Positions 25,801 to 34,158 of a DNA stretch of 64,000 nucleotides are shown here, one piece after another. This stretch comes from Haloferax massiliensis (GTDB lineage: Archaea; Halobacteriota; Halobacteria; Halobacteriales; Haloferacaceae), in NCBI RefSeq assembly GCF_001368915.1, contig NZ_CSTE01000001.1, positions 447,364-511,363 of the forward strand, given 5' to 3'. How positions within the stretch are numbered: position 1 is the stretch's first letter; each line of letters begins with the position of its first letter. The translations under genes and the position numbers were made by a program. The notes beneath the pieces are model-generated. The model saw only the letters and a program-made list of their open reading frames with translations, was not told the origin of the DNA and ran no database searches.

Positions 25801-26262
25801 ATGTTCGACACCATCGTCATCGCCACCGACGGTTCGGCGAGCGTTCGCCGGGCGGTCCGCGTCGCCGTCGACCTCGCAGAGCGGTTCGACGCGTCGGTTC
25901 ACGCGCTGTACGTCATCGACGCCGGCGACGTGGAGACCGCGCCGGAGCGACTGCGCGAGGAGATGCGCGACGCGCTCACCGAGCGCGGCGAGGAGGCGCT
26001 CGCCGAGGTGGAGGCCGCGACCGACCGCGAGGTGACCGTCGCGGTGCGAGAGGGCCGCCCCGCGGCCGAGATTTCGAGCTACGCCCGCGAGGTGGACGCC
26101 GACGCCGTCGCCATGGGCACCCGCGGCCGACACGGCGAGAACCGCTTTCTCATCGGGAGCGTCGCCGAGCGCGTCGTCCGGACCTGCCCGGTGCCGGTGT
26201 TGACGGTCCGCCAGTTGGAAGCGGGGACGACGGACTCCCTGCTGAGCGACGAGGCCGCCTGA
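25801..26262 (+). CDS. Universal stress protein (ATP-binding type)
   Basis: A 153-residue UspA protein with an intact nucleotide loop: MGTRGRHGENRFLIGSVAER (G-2x-G-9x-G-S), then RTCPVPVLTVRQ. The N-terminus MFDTIVIATDGSASVRRAV has the Asp of the ATP-binding strand. It is the third Usp gene within 2 kb, and the only one with the complete ATP motif. Such proteins are induced under growth arrest and stress; the ligand here is predicted, not shown. Confidence 0.93.
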   Translation: MFDTIVIATDGSASVRRAVRVAVDLAERFDASVHALYVIDAGDVETAPERLREEMRDALTERGEEALAEVEAATDREVTVAVREGRPAAEISSYAREVDADAVAMGTRGRHGENRFLIGSVAERVVRTCPVPVLTVRQLEAGTTDSLLSDEAA

Positions 26263-26358
26263 GCGGAGCCGCGGGTCGGTCGCCGGCCCCGGGCGTCCGA
26301 CGCGGTCGCCGCCGACGGAATCGGGAGGAGTTTTCCCCGTCGCGTCCGAGTTCGGCGT

Positions 26359-27621
26359 ATGGAAGACGAGCTTATCGACAGTTCTCGGCTCTCGCTCCCC
26401 CGCAAGTCCGTGCTCCCCGGTGCCGGATTCTTCTACCCCGACGAGTTCGACGAGGAGCGCGCCGAAGAGCGCGCCAAGGAGAAACTCGAAGACGCGTCGG
26501 TCGCGGTCGTCACCGACACCGACGCCGACGGCCTCGGCTGTGTCGCCCTCCTCCGGGAGGCCTACGACGCCGCCCTCGACGTGGCCGACTTCGAGGAACG
26601 CATCGAGGAGAGACTCGGCGACGAGGACGAAGACGAGGACGACGAGGAACCCGCCCTCGCCGGAGAAGACGAAGAAGAGCGCCCGAAATCGCCGGTCGCG
26701 CTGATGGGGTCGAGTCCGTACTCGCTGGAAGACGACCTCCAGCGCGTCGCCGACTACGCCCCCGAGGGCGTCGAGGTGTACGTCTGCGACCTCTGTCCGG
26801 ACAAGTTCGAGTACGTCGAGGAAGAACTGGCCGCGCTCGTCGAGACGGCGGGCGAGATTCACTGGTACGACCACCACCAGTGGAAGCCGGAGGTCGCCGA
26901 GGCGGTCCGCGAGGCCGGCGTCGACCTCGTCGTCGGCGAGTCCGACGAGGAGTGTTCGACCGACGTGACGCTCCGCGAACTCGACTACGAGTTCGACGAG
27001 CGGTTTTCGGACCTCGCGGCCGTCACCCGCGACCACGACCTCTGGCTGAACGAAGACGAGCGGAGTCAGGACCTCGCGGACTACGCCTACTGGACCTCGA
27101 AAGAGGAGTACGTCGCCGTCGTCGGCGCGTACGGCGCTGACCTCCCGCCGGTCGTCGAGGAGTACATCGCCCACCGCCGCGTCGAAAAGGAGAACCTCAT
27201 TCAGGCCGCCGTCGACCGCGCCGAACTGAAGACCGTCGGCGACTGGACGGTCGGCGTCACCTACGGCCGCTGCTCGCAGAACGAGGTCGCTGACGCCCTC
27301 CGCGAGGCGGGCGCGGACGCGGCGGTCGTCGTCAAGCCCGCCGGGAGCGCCAGCATCCGCGGCTCCGACGACTTCGAGCGGTGTCACGAGGTCGCCGACC
27401 TCGTCAACGGCGGCGGCCACCCGAAGGCCGCCGGCTGTAAGCCCGACATCTACGACGACATGCTGGACTACGCCCACCACTGGACGACGCAGGGCGCGAC
27501 GACGAAGCGCGTCATCCTCCGGGCGTTCGAGCAGGTCGCCGATGCGGTCGAGAAGGAAGAAGCGGAAGCGGAAGCCGCGGCTGACGCGGACGACGACGAA
27601 GGCGTCGAGACCGAGCGCTAA
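26359..27621 (+). CDS. DHH-family phosphoesterase (RecJ/NrnA-like)
   Basis: A 420-residue Mn-dependent phosphoesterase. The N-terminal DHH domain carries VVTDTDADGLGC (motif I, about residues 50-61) and IHWYDHHQW (DHH motif), with an acidic insertion (about 90-110, EDEDEDDEEP) unusual in its charge. The C-terminal DHHA1 domain ends in VNGGGHPKAAGCKPD. Family members are 5'-3' exonucleases, nanoRNases or cyclic dinucleotide phosphodiesterases. In archaea several paralogues exist (including GINS-associated ones), so the substrate is open. A long acidic tail (EKEEAEAEAAADADDDEG) follows the domain. Confidence 0.9.
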   Translation: MEDELIDSSRLSLPRKSVLPGAGFFYPDEFDEERAEERAKEKLEDASVAVVTDTDADGLGCVALLREAYDAALDVADFEERIEERLGDEDEDEDDEEPALAGEDEEERPKSPVALMGSSPYSLEDDLQRVADYAPEGVEVYVCDLCPDKFEYVEEELAALVETAGEIHWYDHHQWKPEVAEAVREAGVDLVVGESDEECSTDVTLRELDYEFDERFSDLAAVTRDHDLWLNEDERSQDLADYAYWTSKEEYVAVVGAYGADLPPVVEEYIAHRRVEKENLIQAAVDRAELKTVGDWTVGVTYGRCSQNEVADALREAGADAAVVVKPAGSASIRGSDDFERCHEVADLVNGGGHPKAAGCKPDIYDDMLDYAHHWTTQGATTKRVILRAFEQVADAVEKEEAEAEAAADADDDEGVETER

Positions 27622-27680
27622 CGGCGAACGCGACTCGGAAAGCCAATCGGAAAAACCAGCGCCGAACCCGAATCGGGGGG

Positions 27681-28109
27681 TTACGCGTCGTCGACGACCC
27701 AGCGGTCGGAGTACGTCGTGCCGCAGGTACATTTGGCGTAGGCGTGGACCACGTCGCCGTCCTCGTAGATTCCGCCGACCTCCTCGTTTTGCGCCTCGGC
27801 GAACGAGAAGATGAACTTCACCTCGTGGTTCTCCTCGGCGGCCGCCTCGGGGCAGGTGCCGCCGCTGAGGTCGTCGTCGATGTCGCCGTCGTTGCCCATG
27901 GCGGTCTGGGCGAACTCCATGGCGTCCATGCCCGTGCCGGCCGCGAAGGCGCGGCGGCCGTCGTCGCCGGGGACGACGAGGACGTAGCCGTTGTCGACTT
28001 CGACGCCCATGTTCGGGAGTTTGCCCTGGCTGTCGAGGTACTCGTGGGTGAGATAGAGCGCCACGTCGTCGAGGCGCTCGCCTGCGAGGTACTCCGTTAC
28101 CTTGCTCAT
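27681..28109 (-). CDS. Conserved haloarchaeal protein (DUF5807-like)
   Basis: A 142-residue protein starting MSKVTEYLAGERLDDVALYL. It has an acidic alpha/beta body (DSQGKLPNMGVEVDNGYVLV), a Cys in SGGTCPEAAAEENHEVKFIF and a terminal CTC motif (YAKCTCGTTYSDRW), so a metal site built from three Cys is possible. I recall this as DUF5807. The gene stands 54 bases downstream of the gene at 28601-28164, and the two may be co-transcribed with rps6e. Confidence 0.78.
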   Translation of the reverse strand: MSKVTEYLAGERLDDVALYLTHEYLDSQGKLPNMGVEVDNGYVLVVPGDDGRRAFAAGTGMDAMEFAQTAMGNDGDIDDDLSGGTCPEAAAEENHEVKFIFSFAEAQNEEVGGIYEDGDVVHAYAKCTCGTTYSDRWVVDDA

Positions 28110-28163
28110 ACCCCGCCTAGTGCGGTCGGTGCGTAAAAGCGGCGTGTCTCGGAGCGCGACCGG

Positions 28164-28601
28164 TCACTCGTCGGACAGGCCGAACTGCTCGGCGATGTTC
28201 GAAAGCGAGTCGTTCGGGCGCTCGGTGATGCGGTACACCTGTCGGACCCCCGGCACGCGGAGGCCGTACTGGTAGCCGTCGTCCAGTTCGTCGAGTTCGA
28301 CGGCGTCGCCGTCGGACCGGTCGTGTTCGCGGCACCACTCGACGAGTCGGTTCTCGCCGTCGCTCGGGGTGCGCGCGAGGCGCTTGTTGTCGTACGCGCC
28401 GCGAATCACGAGCCCCGAGGCGTCGGCCGAGAGACGGGCGTGATAGGCGGTGCCGCCGAGGTGGAGACGGACGAAGTCGCCGTCTTCGGCGAGCACGTCG
28501 TCGGGGACGCGCAGACAGGGGCGGCGGGTCCCGCCGCTGCGGGCGACGTTCGCGCGGAACGTCTGGACCGACGGATGGTCGGAGGGCAGTTGCTCTGGCA
28601 C
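28164..28601 (-). CDS. Conserved haloarchaeal protein, unknown function
   Basis: A 145-residue protein beginning MPEQLPSDHPSVQTFRANVA. RVPDDVLAEDGDFVRLHLGG resembles an OB/beta-barrel or AbrB-like strand pattern, and the middle has DNKRLARTPSDGENRLVEWC. The C-terminus (VRQVYRITERPNDSLSNIAE) is helical. It lies 24 bases downstream of the S6e stop on the same strand, so it is probably in the ribosomal protein transcript. That placement hints at a translation- or RNA-related role, but no motif proves it. Confidence 0.75.
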   Translation of the reverse strand: MPEQLPSDHPSVQTFRANVARSGGTRRPCLRVPDDVLAEDGDFVRLHLGGTAYHARLSADASGLVIRGAYDNKRLARTPSDGENRLVEWCREHDRSDGDAVELDELDDGYQYGLRVPGVRQVYRITERPNDSLSNIAEQFGLSDE

Positions 28602-28625
28602 GGGAGAGAGAGGAGTGAGACGGCG

Positions 28626-29027
28626 TTATTCGTCGGCTTCTTCGTCGTCGCCCTCGCCGAAGGCGGCGGCGACGTCGCCCTCGCCGGCGACGACTTTCGC
28701 GTTGATCTGGACGGTCTCGCCGGAGACCTCGCGGCCGCGGACGGTGACGCGCTTGCGCTCGCCGTCGCGGGACGGCTTGTAGCCGATTCCGTCTTCGGCG
28801 AGGATTTCCTTGAGCGCGCCGCCGGGCACGTCGGGGTGCATCGGTCGGCCGGCCTTGTCCGAACCGCCCGTCAGTTCGATGGTGAACCCGTCGAGACCGA
28901 CGGCCGCGCCGTCGACCTCGTCACCGAGGTCGCGGCCGAGGAATCGGTTTGCGTCCTGTCCTTCGACGTCGACTTGGTAGGTCGCACCGGTGTCGGGGTC
29001 GGCGACGACGACCATGAATTCTGCCAT
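28626..29027 (-). CDS. rps6e: 30S ribosomal protein S6e
   Basis: A 133-residue archaeal S6e, a small-subunit ribosomal protein. [20 protein letters not shown] is the expected start, and [20 protein letters not shown] contains the diagnostic GGSDKxGFPM-like motif. [20 protein letters not shown] and [11 protein letters not shown] close the domain. The last residues form an acidic tail typical of halophilic homologues. Eukaryotic phosphorylated extensions are absent, as in all archaea. Confidence 0.96.
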   Translation of the reverse strand: MAEFMVVVADPDTGATYQVDVEGQDANRFLGRDLGDEVDGAAVGLDGFTIELTGGSDKAGRPMHPDVPGGALKEILAEDGIGYKPSRDGERKRVTVRGREVSGETVQINAKVVAGEGDVAAAFGEGDDEEADE

Positions 29028-29181
29028 GCGCGGATGAAAACGGTCGCGGATAAAAAGTACGTCGAAAGCGCGTCTCGGGACCGAACCCGCCGAATCGGAG
29101 CGAAACCGCCGAATTCGGCGGTGTCAGCGAGAACGGAGTGTACTGGCAAGAGTTAACATCCGACACGACGTACACCGTAGC

Positions 29182-29484
29182 ATGAGCAAGGATATCGCCA
29201 CGCGTGAGCCTGCAGACCTCGTCAGAGCCAAATCGAGGGCGCTGGTCGGCCCCGAGCCGACGGACCTCGTCGAACGACGCCCGACGGAGTTGGTCGAACG
29301 CCGGACCGACGCGCTCGTCGAGCGCCGGACGGAGACGTTAGTCGAGGCCGAACCGACGACGCTCGTCGAGCGCTCGTGGTACGAGTGTACCACCTGCGGC
29401 TACCGCTCGGGACACGGCGTCTACGAGCGTGTCTGCCCGCAGTGCGGCGGGTCGCTGAAGAACATCGGCGTGGCTCAGGAGTGA
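29182..29484 (+). CDS. Octapeptide-repeat zinc-ribbon protein
   Basis: A 100-residue protein with two parts. Residues 10-65 consist of seven consecutive eight-residue units with consensus P/T-x-x-L-V-E-R-R (for example PTDLVERR, PTELVERR, TDALVERR). Residues 66-95 form a rubrerythrin-type zinc ribbon with Cys at 69, 72, 85 and 88 (YECTTCGYRSGHGV, then CPQCGGSL). The repeat gives a Leu-Val pair every eight residues with Glu-Arg-Arg between. I do not know its function. The gene is divergent from rps6e. Confidence 0.85.
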   Translation: MSKDIATREPADLVRAKSRALVGPEPTDLVERRPTELVERRTDALVERRTETLVEAEPTTLVERSWYECTTCGYRSGHGVYERVCPQCGGSLKNIGVAQE

Positions 29485-29487
29485 GCC

Positions 29488-30006
29488 TCAGGCGACGAAC
29501 GCGGTCTCGCCTCCGTTCTCGCCCTCTTCGGCTTCGGCCTCCTCGATAGACTCCCAGAGCGAACACCAGTCTTCGGGGTCGATGTAACCCTCGACCTTCG
29601 CGCAGGCACCGAAGCCGTCGCCGTTCTTGTCGGGGATGTACTCCGCGCAGTTGCCGCAGTTCCGCCCCGCTTCGGTGAGCCCCGCCTCGACGGCGTCGTC
29701 CGCCTCTTGGAACTTGACCGCCTCCTTCGTGAACAGGTCGTCGGGGTCCCGCCGCTCGTTCGCCTGCGAGAGCGCGGTCCGGTACGGTTCGGGGACCGGG
29801 CCGTGTTCGAACTCCTCCTCGGAGACGCCCTCCGGGCGCTCCTCGTCGTGGTCGTCGTCGGCCGCTTCGGTCGCCGTCGTCGTCTCCGTTTCCGTCTCCG
29901 TCTCCTGTTCGCCGCCGCCACCGCCGAGACACCCGGCGATTCCAACCACTGCACCACTCCCCGCCAGTTCGAGGAACCGTCGCCTCGTTCGGACGAATCG
30001 TACCAT
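29488..30006 (-). CDS. HiPIP-like iron-sulfur lipoprotein (Tat signal)
   Basis: A 172-residue secreted protein starting at ATG 30006. The N-terminus has a twin-arginine signal (TRRRFLELAGSGAVVGIAGC) with lipobox Cys 26, so it is exported folded and lipid-anchored. After a Thr/Glu linker comes a helical region, then a four-Cys set at 117, 120, 135 and 148 (NCGNCAEY, GACAKVEG, WCSLWE). This spacing and the trailing Trp match high-potential iron-sulfur proteins, which carry a 4Fe-4S cluster for electron transfer. Its partner cannot be identified from context. It ends three bases from the zinc-ribbon gene (convergent). Confidence 0.85.
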   Translation of the reverse strand: MVRFVRTRRRFLELAGSGAVVGIAGCLGGGGGEQETETETETTTATEAADDDHDEERPEGVSEEEFEHGPVPEPYRTALSQANERRDPDDLFTKEAVKFQEADDAVEAGLTEAGRNCGNCAEYIPDKNGDGFGACAKVEGYIDPEDWCSLWESIEEAEAEEGENGGETAFVA

Positions 30007-30120
30007 AGCCGGAGCTACGTCGCCGCGCGGTTTTAGTAAGTGTAGAGTTACCACGTGTCGTGGTATCTTAATCGTCTCAACTCCCGCACAGACCGCGTCG
30101 GAAAACGGCGCAGAGAGGGC

Positions 30121-31215
30121 TCAGAACCCGTCTTCCCACCGGAACGTCCCGTTCCGCTGGACGACCTCGCCGTCGACCTCGATGCGCGAGTCCTCGCTCA
30201 TGTCGGTTATCATGTCCACGTGGACCGCGGACTGGTTGCCGTCTTCGCCCTCGGGGAGGCACGCGCCGTAAGCCCGACCGACCGCGAGGTGGATAGTGTC
30301 GCCCATCTTCTCGTCGAAGAGGATGCTGTCGGTGAAGCGGTCGATGCCGCGGTTCATGCCGATACCGAGTTCGCCGAGTCGGCGCGCGCCCTCGTCGGTG
30401 TCGAGGATGCCGGCGAGGGCGTCCTCGCCCGCGCCCGCGGAGAAGTCCACGACCTCGCCGTCCTCGAACGTCAGGAGGACGTTCTCGACGCGCTGGCCCT
30501 CCAGCGTCATCGGCACGTCGAAGAACACCTCGCCCTCGACGGCGTCTTCGACGGGCGCGGTGAACACTTCGCCCGACGGGAGGTTGTGGGAGTCGTAGGC
30601 GACCGAGGCCGCGGAGTTGACGGCGGTCCGGCCCTCGATGGACATCGTGAGGTCGGTGTCCGCCTTGACGATGCGGACCTCGGAGCCGGCGTCGAGCACG
30701 TCTTTCATGTTCGCCATCTCCTCGGCGAGTTCCGACCAGTCGCGGAGAATCGCGTCGTAGACGAAGTCGGCGTACTCCTCGAACGACATGCCGGCCTGCT
30801 GGGCCGCCGCGCGGGTCGGGTGGACCGTCGACACCCAGTCGGTGTCCATGCGCGCCTCTTTGACCTCGCTCGTGGCGCGGCCGTAGGCCTGCCGCGTCGC
30901 GGTCGGCACGTCGGCGGTCGCCGCCGTGTTGCGGGTGCCGCCGAGGAAGAGCACCGAGTCGGCGGCCTCGTAGAGGGCGAGTTCGTGTTCGGGAAGCTCG
31001 AAGTCGCCGTCGTGCGCGCGGAGGTACGCCCGCTGGACCTCCTCGGAGGCGTACGTCGTGACGACGTTCGCGCCGCGCTCGCCGAGGGCGTCGGCGACGG
31101 CGACCGCGAGGTCGTGGGCCCCCTCGCCGACGGAGACGACCACGTCGTCGCCGGCCTCGATTCGCGCGCTCCAGTCGACGAGCACCGCGGCGTGCTCGTG
31201 GATGCGTTCGTCCAT
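30121..31215 (-). CDS. M29-family aminopeptidase
   Basis: A 364-residue metallopeptidase of the thermophilic M29/AmpS family, removing N-terminal residues from peptides in the cytoplasm. The conserved C-terminal block is clear: GIGMNRGIDRFTDSILFDEK, MGDTIHLAVGRAYGACLPEG and NQSAVHVDMITDMSEDSRIE contain the metal-binding Glu, His and Asp ligands. VVDFSAGAGEDALAGILDTD precedes it. Length is slightly shorter than bacterial members (about 410). It is divergent from the ATP-grasp gene. Confidence 0.93.
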   Translation of the reverse strand: MDERIHEHAAVLVDWSARIEAGDDVVVSVGEGAHDLAVAVADALGERGANVVTTYASEEVQRAYLRAHDGDFELPEHELALYEAADSVLFLGGTRNTAATADVPTATRQAYGRATSEVKEARMDTDWVSTVHPTRAAAQQAGMSFEEYADFVYDAILRDWSELAEEMANMKDVLDAGSEVRIVKADTDLTMSIEGRTAVNSAASVAYDSHNLPSGEVFTAPVEDAVEGEVFFDVPMTLEGQRVENVLLTFEDGEVVDFSAGAGEDALAGILDTDEGARRLGELGIGMNRGIDRFTDSILFDEKMGDTIHLAVGRAYGACLPEGEDGNQSAVHVDMITDMSEDSRIEVDGEVVQRNGTFRWEDGF

Positions 31216-31356
31216 ACGCGACCCTCGCGCGCGGCGGTAAAAACGTCGGCGTCTGCGGGCGCGAGGCCGGCCGACCGCGGACCCGCCGCCGGCCGGGCCG
31301 GAGAGCGGGCCGAGCGTTACAGAACGCTTATCGCCCGATATTTGCCATCATCTCCC

Positions 31357-32229
31357 GTGACTTCCATCGCACTCGCCACCTCCGAGGACCTCCCCGGACT
31401 CGTCGACGACGACGCCCCGTTCCTCGCGGCGCTCCGGGAGCGCGGCGTGACCGCCGAGCCGGTCGTCTGGTCCGACGAATCGGTCGACTGGGACGGATTT
31501 GACGCCGTGGTCGTCCGGTCGATTTGGGACTACTACCGCCACCCGAAGGCGTACGCCGCGTGGGTCGACCGCCTGTCAGACGCCGACTGCGCGGTGTGGA
31601 ACCCGACGGCGACGCTCGACTGGAACAGCCACAAGTTCTACCTGCGTGACCTCGCCGACGCCGGCGTCTCGACCCTGCCGACCGAGTACGTCGAACGCGG
31701 CGGCGACGTGGACCTCGAAGCCGTCTTCGAGACGCGAGAGTGGGACGAACTCGTCGTCAAGCCCGCCGTGAGCGCGGGTGCGTTCGAGACGAGACAGCTG
31801 AGTCGCGCGGAGGCCGCCGACGCCCAACCGTGGGTGGACGACCTCGTCGCGGAGAAAGACGTGCTGGTGCAGGAGTTCGCGCCGGACATCGAAGACGGCG
31901 AGTGGTCGCTCGTCTTCTTCGGCGACGAGTTCAGCCACGCGGTGGTCAAGCGCCCCGAGCCCGGCGACTACCGCGTCCAAGAGAAACACGGCGGGAGCGT
32001 CCACGTCGAGGAGCCGAGCGAGACGCTGCTCGACAACGCCCGGCGCGTCGTCGACGCCGTCTCGGCCCGCCTCGGCGGCGACCCGCCGCTGTACGCCCGC
32101 GTCGACGGCGTGGAGCGCGACGACGACTTCCTCCTCCTCGAAGTCGAACTCATCGAGCCCGAGCTGTTCTTCCGGACCGACGACGCCGCAGGCGACCGAT
32201 TGGCCGAGGCGCTGTTGGCGCGGCTCTGA
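31357..32229 (+). CDS. ATP-grasp family ligase
   Basis: A 290-residue protein. A GTG at 31357 is the probable start (VTSIALATSEDLPGLVDDDA); longer in-frame starts overlap the divergent aminopeptidase gene. VRSIWDYYRHPKAYAAWVDR is a glutathione synthetase/RimK-like preATP-grasp block. WDELVVKPAVSAGAFETRQL binds ATP (Lys and Gly-rich loop), and VLVQEFAPDIEDGEWSLVFF and DFLLLEVELIEPELFF hold the metal-binding Glu residues. The enzyme would form an amide bond with ATP hydrolysis. Substrates unknown; haloarchaea make gamma-glutamylcysteine, but this cannot be assigned. Confidence 0.85.
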   Translation: MTSIALATSEDLPGLVDDDAPFLAALRERGVTAEPVVWSDESVDWDGFDAVVVRSIWDYYRHPKAYAAWVDRLSDADCAVWNPTATLDWNSHKFYLRDLADAGVSTLPTEYVERGGDVDLEAVFETREWDELVVKPAVSAGAFETRQLSRAEAADAQPWVDDLVAEKDVLVQEFAPDIEDGEWSLVFFGDEFSHAVVKRPEPGDYRVQEKHGGSVHVEEPSETLLDNARRVVDAVSARLGGDPPLYARVDGVERDDDFLLLEVELIEPELFFRTDDAAGDRLAEALLARL

Positions 32230-32346
32230 GCGGGCGGTACCGACGGCGGAGGTACGGTCTCGACGGCGAGACGGTTCGGTCCCGGCAGACGGCCGCGCAC
32301 GCGCCAAACCACAACCACTACCACCCCCCGCGGACGATGCCGACGC

Positions 32347-33246
32347 ATGCAACTAGGCGTCATCGGCCTCGGCCGGATGGGGCGCATCGTGGTCGACCGA
32401 GTGCTCGATGCCGGGCACGAGGTCGTGGCCTTCGACCTCTCGGCGGAAGCCGTCGCGGCGGCCGCCGACGCGGGTGCCGAACCCGCGGACAGCGTCGCCG
32501 ACCTCGCCGACCGACTCGGCGACGACAAGCGAATCTGGCTCATGGTCCCCGCGGGCGACGCGGTGGACGCGACGCTCGACGACCTCGACCCGCATCTCGA
32601 CGGGGACGACGTGGTCGTCGACGGCGGCAACTCACACTTCGAGGAGTCGGTGCGGCGCGCCGAGGCGTGCTCGGCGGCCTACCTCGACTGCGGGACCTCC
32701 GGCGGTCCGGCCGGTGCCGAACTCGGCTTCTCGCTCATGGTCGGCGGCCCCGAGTGGGCCTACGACGAGCTAACCCCCGTCTTCGACGCCGTGGCGACCG
32801 GCCCCGCCGGCCACGGCCACATGGGCGAGTCGGGGTCCGGCCACTACGTGAAGATGGTCCACAACGGCGTCGAGTACGCGCTGATGCAGGCGTACGGCGA
32901 GGGCTTCGAACTGCTCGCCGAGGGCCGCTACGACCTCGACCTCGAATCGGTCGCCAAGACGTGGAACAACGGCGCGGTCATCCGCTCGTGGCTCCTCGAA
33001 CTCTGCGAGGAGGCGTTCCGCGAGGAGGGAAGCGACCTCGGCGACGTGGACGACCACGTCGCGGGCGGCTCGACCGGTACGTGGACGGTCCAAGAGGCGC
33101 TCGAACAGGAGGTCCCGGTCCCGCTCATCTACCAGTCGCTCGCCGAGCGGTTCGGCTCCCGCGCCGACGACCGCTTCTCCCGCCGCCTCGCCAACCGGCT
33201 CCGGTACGGCTTCGGCCGCCACGAGGTCGCGCGGAAAGACGACTGA
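32347..33246 (+). CDS. gnd: 6-phosphogluconate dehydrogenase (decarboxylating)
   Basis: A 299-residue short-type enzyme that oxidises 6-phosphogluconate to ribulose 5-phosphate and CO2 in the oxidative pentose phosphate pathway. The Rossmann motif GVIGLGRMGRIV is at the N-terminus. VVVDGGNSHFEESVRRAEAC, CGTSGGPAGAELGFSLMVGG and GHYVKMVHNGVEYALMQAYG (catalytic Lys and Asn) are canonical. TWNNGAVIRSWLLELC follows. The short archaeal/actinobacterial form lacks the long C-terminal tail. In H. volcanii this gene also precedes a 2Fe-2S ferredoxin, as here. Confidence 0.95.
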   Translation: MQLGVIGLGRMGRIVVDRVLDAGHEVVAFDLSAEAVAAAADAGAEPADSVADLADRLGDDKRIWLMVPAGDAVDATLDDLDPHLDGDDVVVDGGNSHFEESVRRAEACSAAYLDCGTSGGPAGAELGFSLMVGGPEWAYDELTPVFDAVATGPAGHGHMGESGSGHYVKMVHNGVEYALMQAYGEGFELLAEGRYDLDLESVAKTWNNGAVIRSWLLELCEEAFREEGSDLGDVDDHVAGGSTGTWTVQEALEQEVPVPLIYQSLAERFGSRADDRFSRRLANRLRYGFGRHEVARKDD

Positions 33247-33396
33247 GGGAACGACGCGTCGGCTTCGGCACAGCGGCCGGGTCCCCTCGATACTGTGGGA
33301 ACCTCTGCGAGACCCGCGTCTCGGCGGCGAAATCGACCGCCCGCGGGTGCCGCCACAATCACAATTTCCTTAACCCCTCCCTCCATATCCGCCCTT

Positions 33397-33975
33397 ATGG
33401 CAGTCATCAGTCTGGTGGGTGTCGGGGCCGGTATGGTCCTGGTACTCCTCGTCGTCGCCCTGCACTACTCGAAGGGCACCGGCTGGGAGCCGACCGCCGA
33501 CATCACACAGGAGGTCCTCGAACGCCGCGCGGCGACCGTCGCAGAGACCGACTTCCCCGAGCCGATGAACCGCTCTATCGGCGGCGGCGGCGTCGCCGCT
33601 GTCGGGGCCGGTGAAGAGGGGGCCGAACTCGAAGGCGAGGAGGCGGAAGAAGAACAGAGTCCCGCCGACATGCCCGAAGACGAAGTCGAGTACTTCGAAG
33701 TCGAGTTCGTCAAGCAGGGCGAGACCATCGAACTGGCGAGCAACGAGACGGTGCTCGACCAGGGCGAAGACGCCGGGATGGACCTCCCGTACGCGTGCCG
33801 ACAGGGCCAGTGTGTCTCCTGTTCCGCGAAGATTACCGACGGCCCCGCCGACGAGTACGTGACTCACTTCAAACAGGAAACCCTCTCAGACGAGGAGATG
33901 GACAACGGCTACACGCTCACCTGCGTCGCCTACCCGAAAGCCGACTTCACCATCGAAACCGGCGAAGCGCCGTAA
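33397..33975 (+). CDS. Membrane-anchored 2Fe-2S ferredoxin
   Basis: A 192-residue protein with an N-terminal membrane helix (residues 2-22, VISLVGVGAGMVLVLLVVAL), a 75-residue linker rich in Glu and Gly, then a plant-type 2Fe-2S domain. Ligands are Cys 134, 139, 142 and 176 (YACRQGQCVSC and LTCVAYP). YVTHFKQETLSDEEMDNGYT is the typical halophilic-ferredoxin helix. ATG 33397 gives the anchor; without it the protein would be soluble. It would shuttle electrons near the membrane, partner unknown. It follows gnd by 150 bases on the same strand. Confidence 0.9.
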   Translation: MAVISLVGVGAGMVLVLLVVALHYSKGTGWEPTADITQEVLERRAATVAETDFPEPMNRSIGGGGVAAVGAGEEGAELEGEEAEEEQSPADMPEDEVEYFEVEFVKQGETIELASNETVLDQGEDAGMDLPYACRQGQCVSCSAKITDGPADEYVTHFKQETLSDEEMDNGYTLTCVAYPKADFTIETGEAP

Positions 33976-34158
33976 CGCGCCGAATCGCAACCACCCACCG
34001 TTTCTCGCGACGCCGTCCACCCTCCGAGCCGCGCCCGTCCCGTTTGTGCCCGCCTGTCGGCTCCCGGGTGAAGGGTGTCACTCCCCCTCACTGCCCGCTC
34101 GACCGACGACGACGCTAATCGACGGTTTCAAACGGTCTCCGCGAGTCTCACCTGTTCA

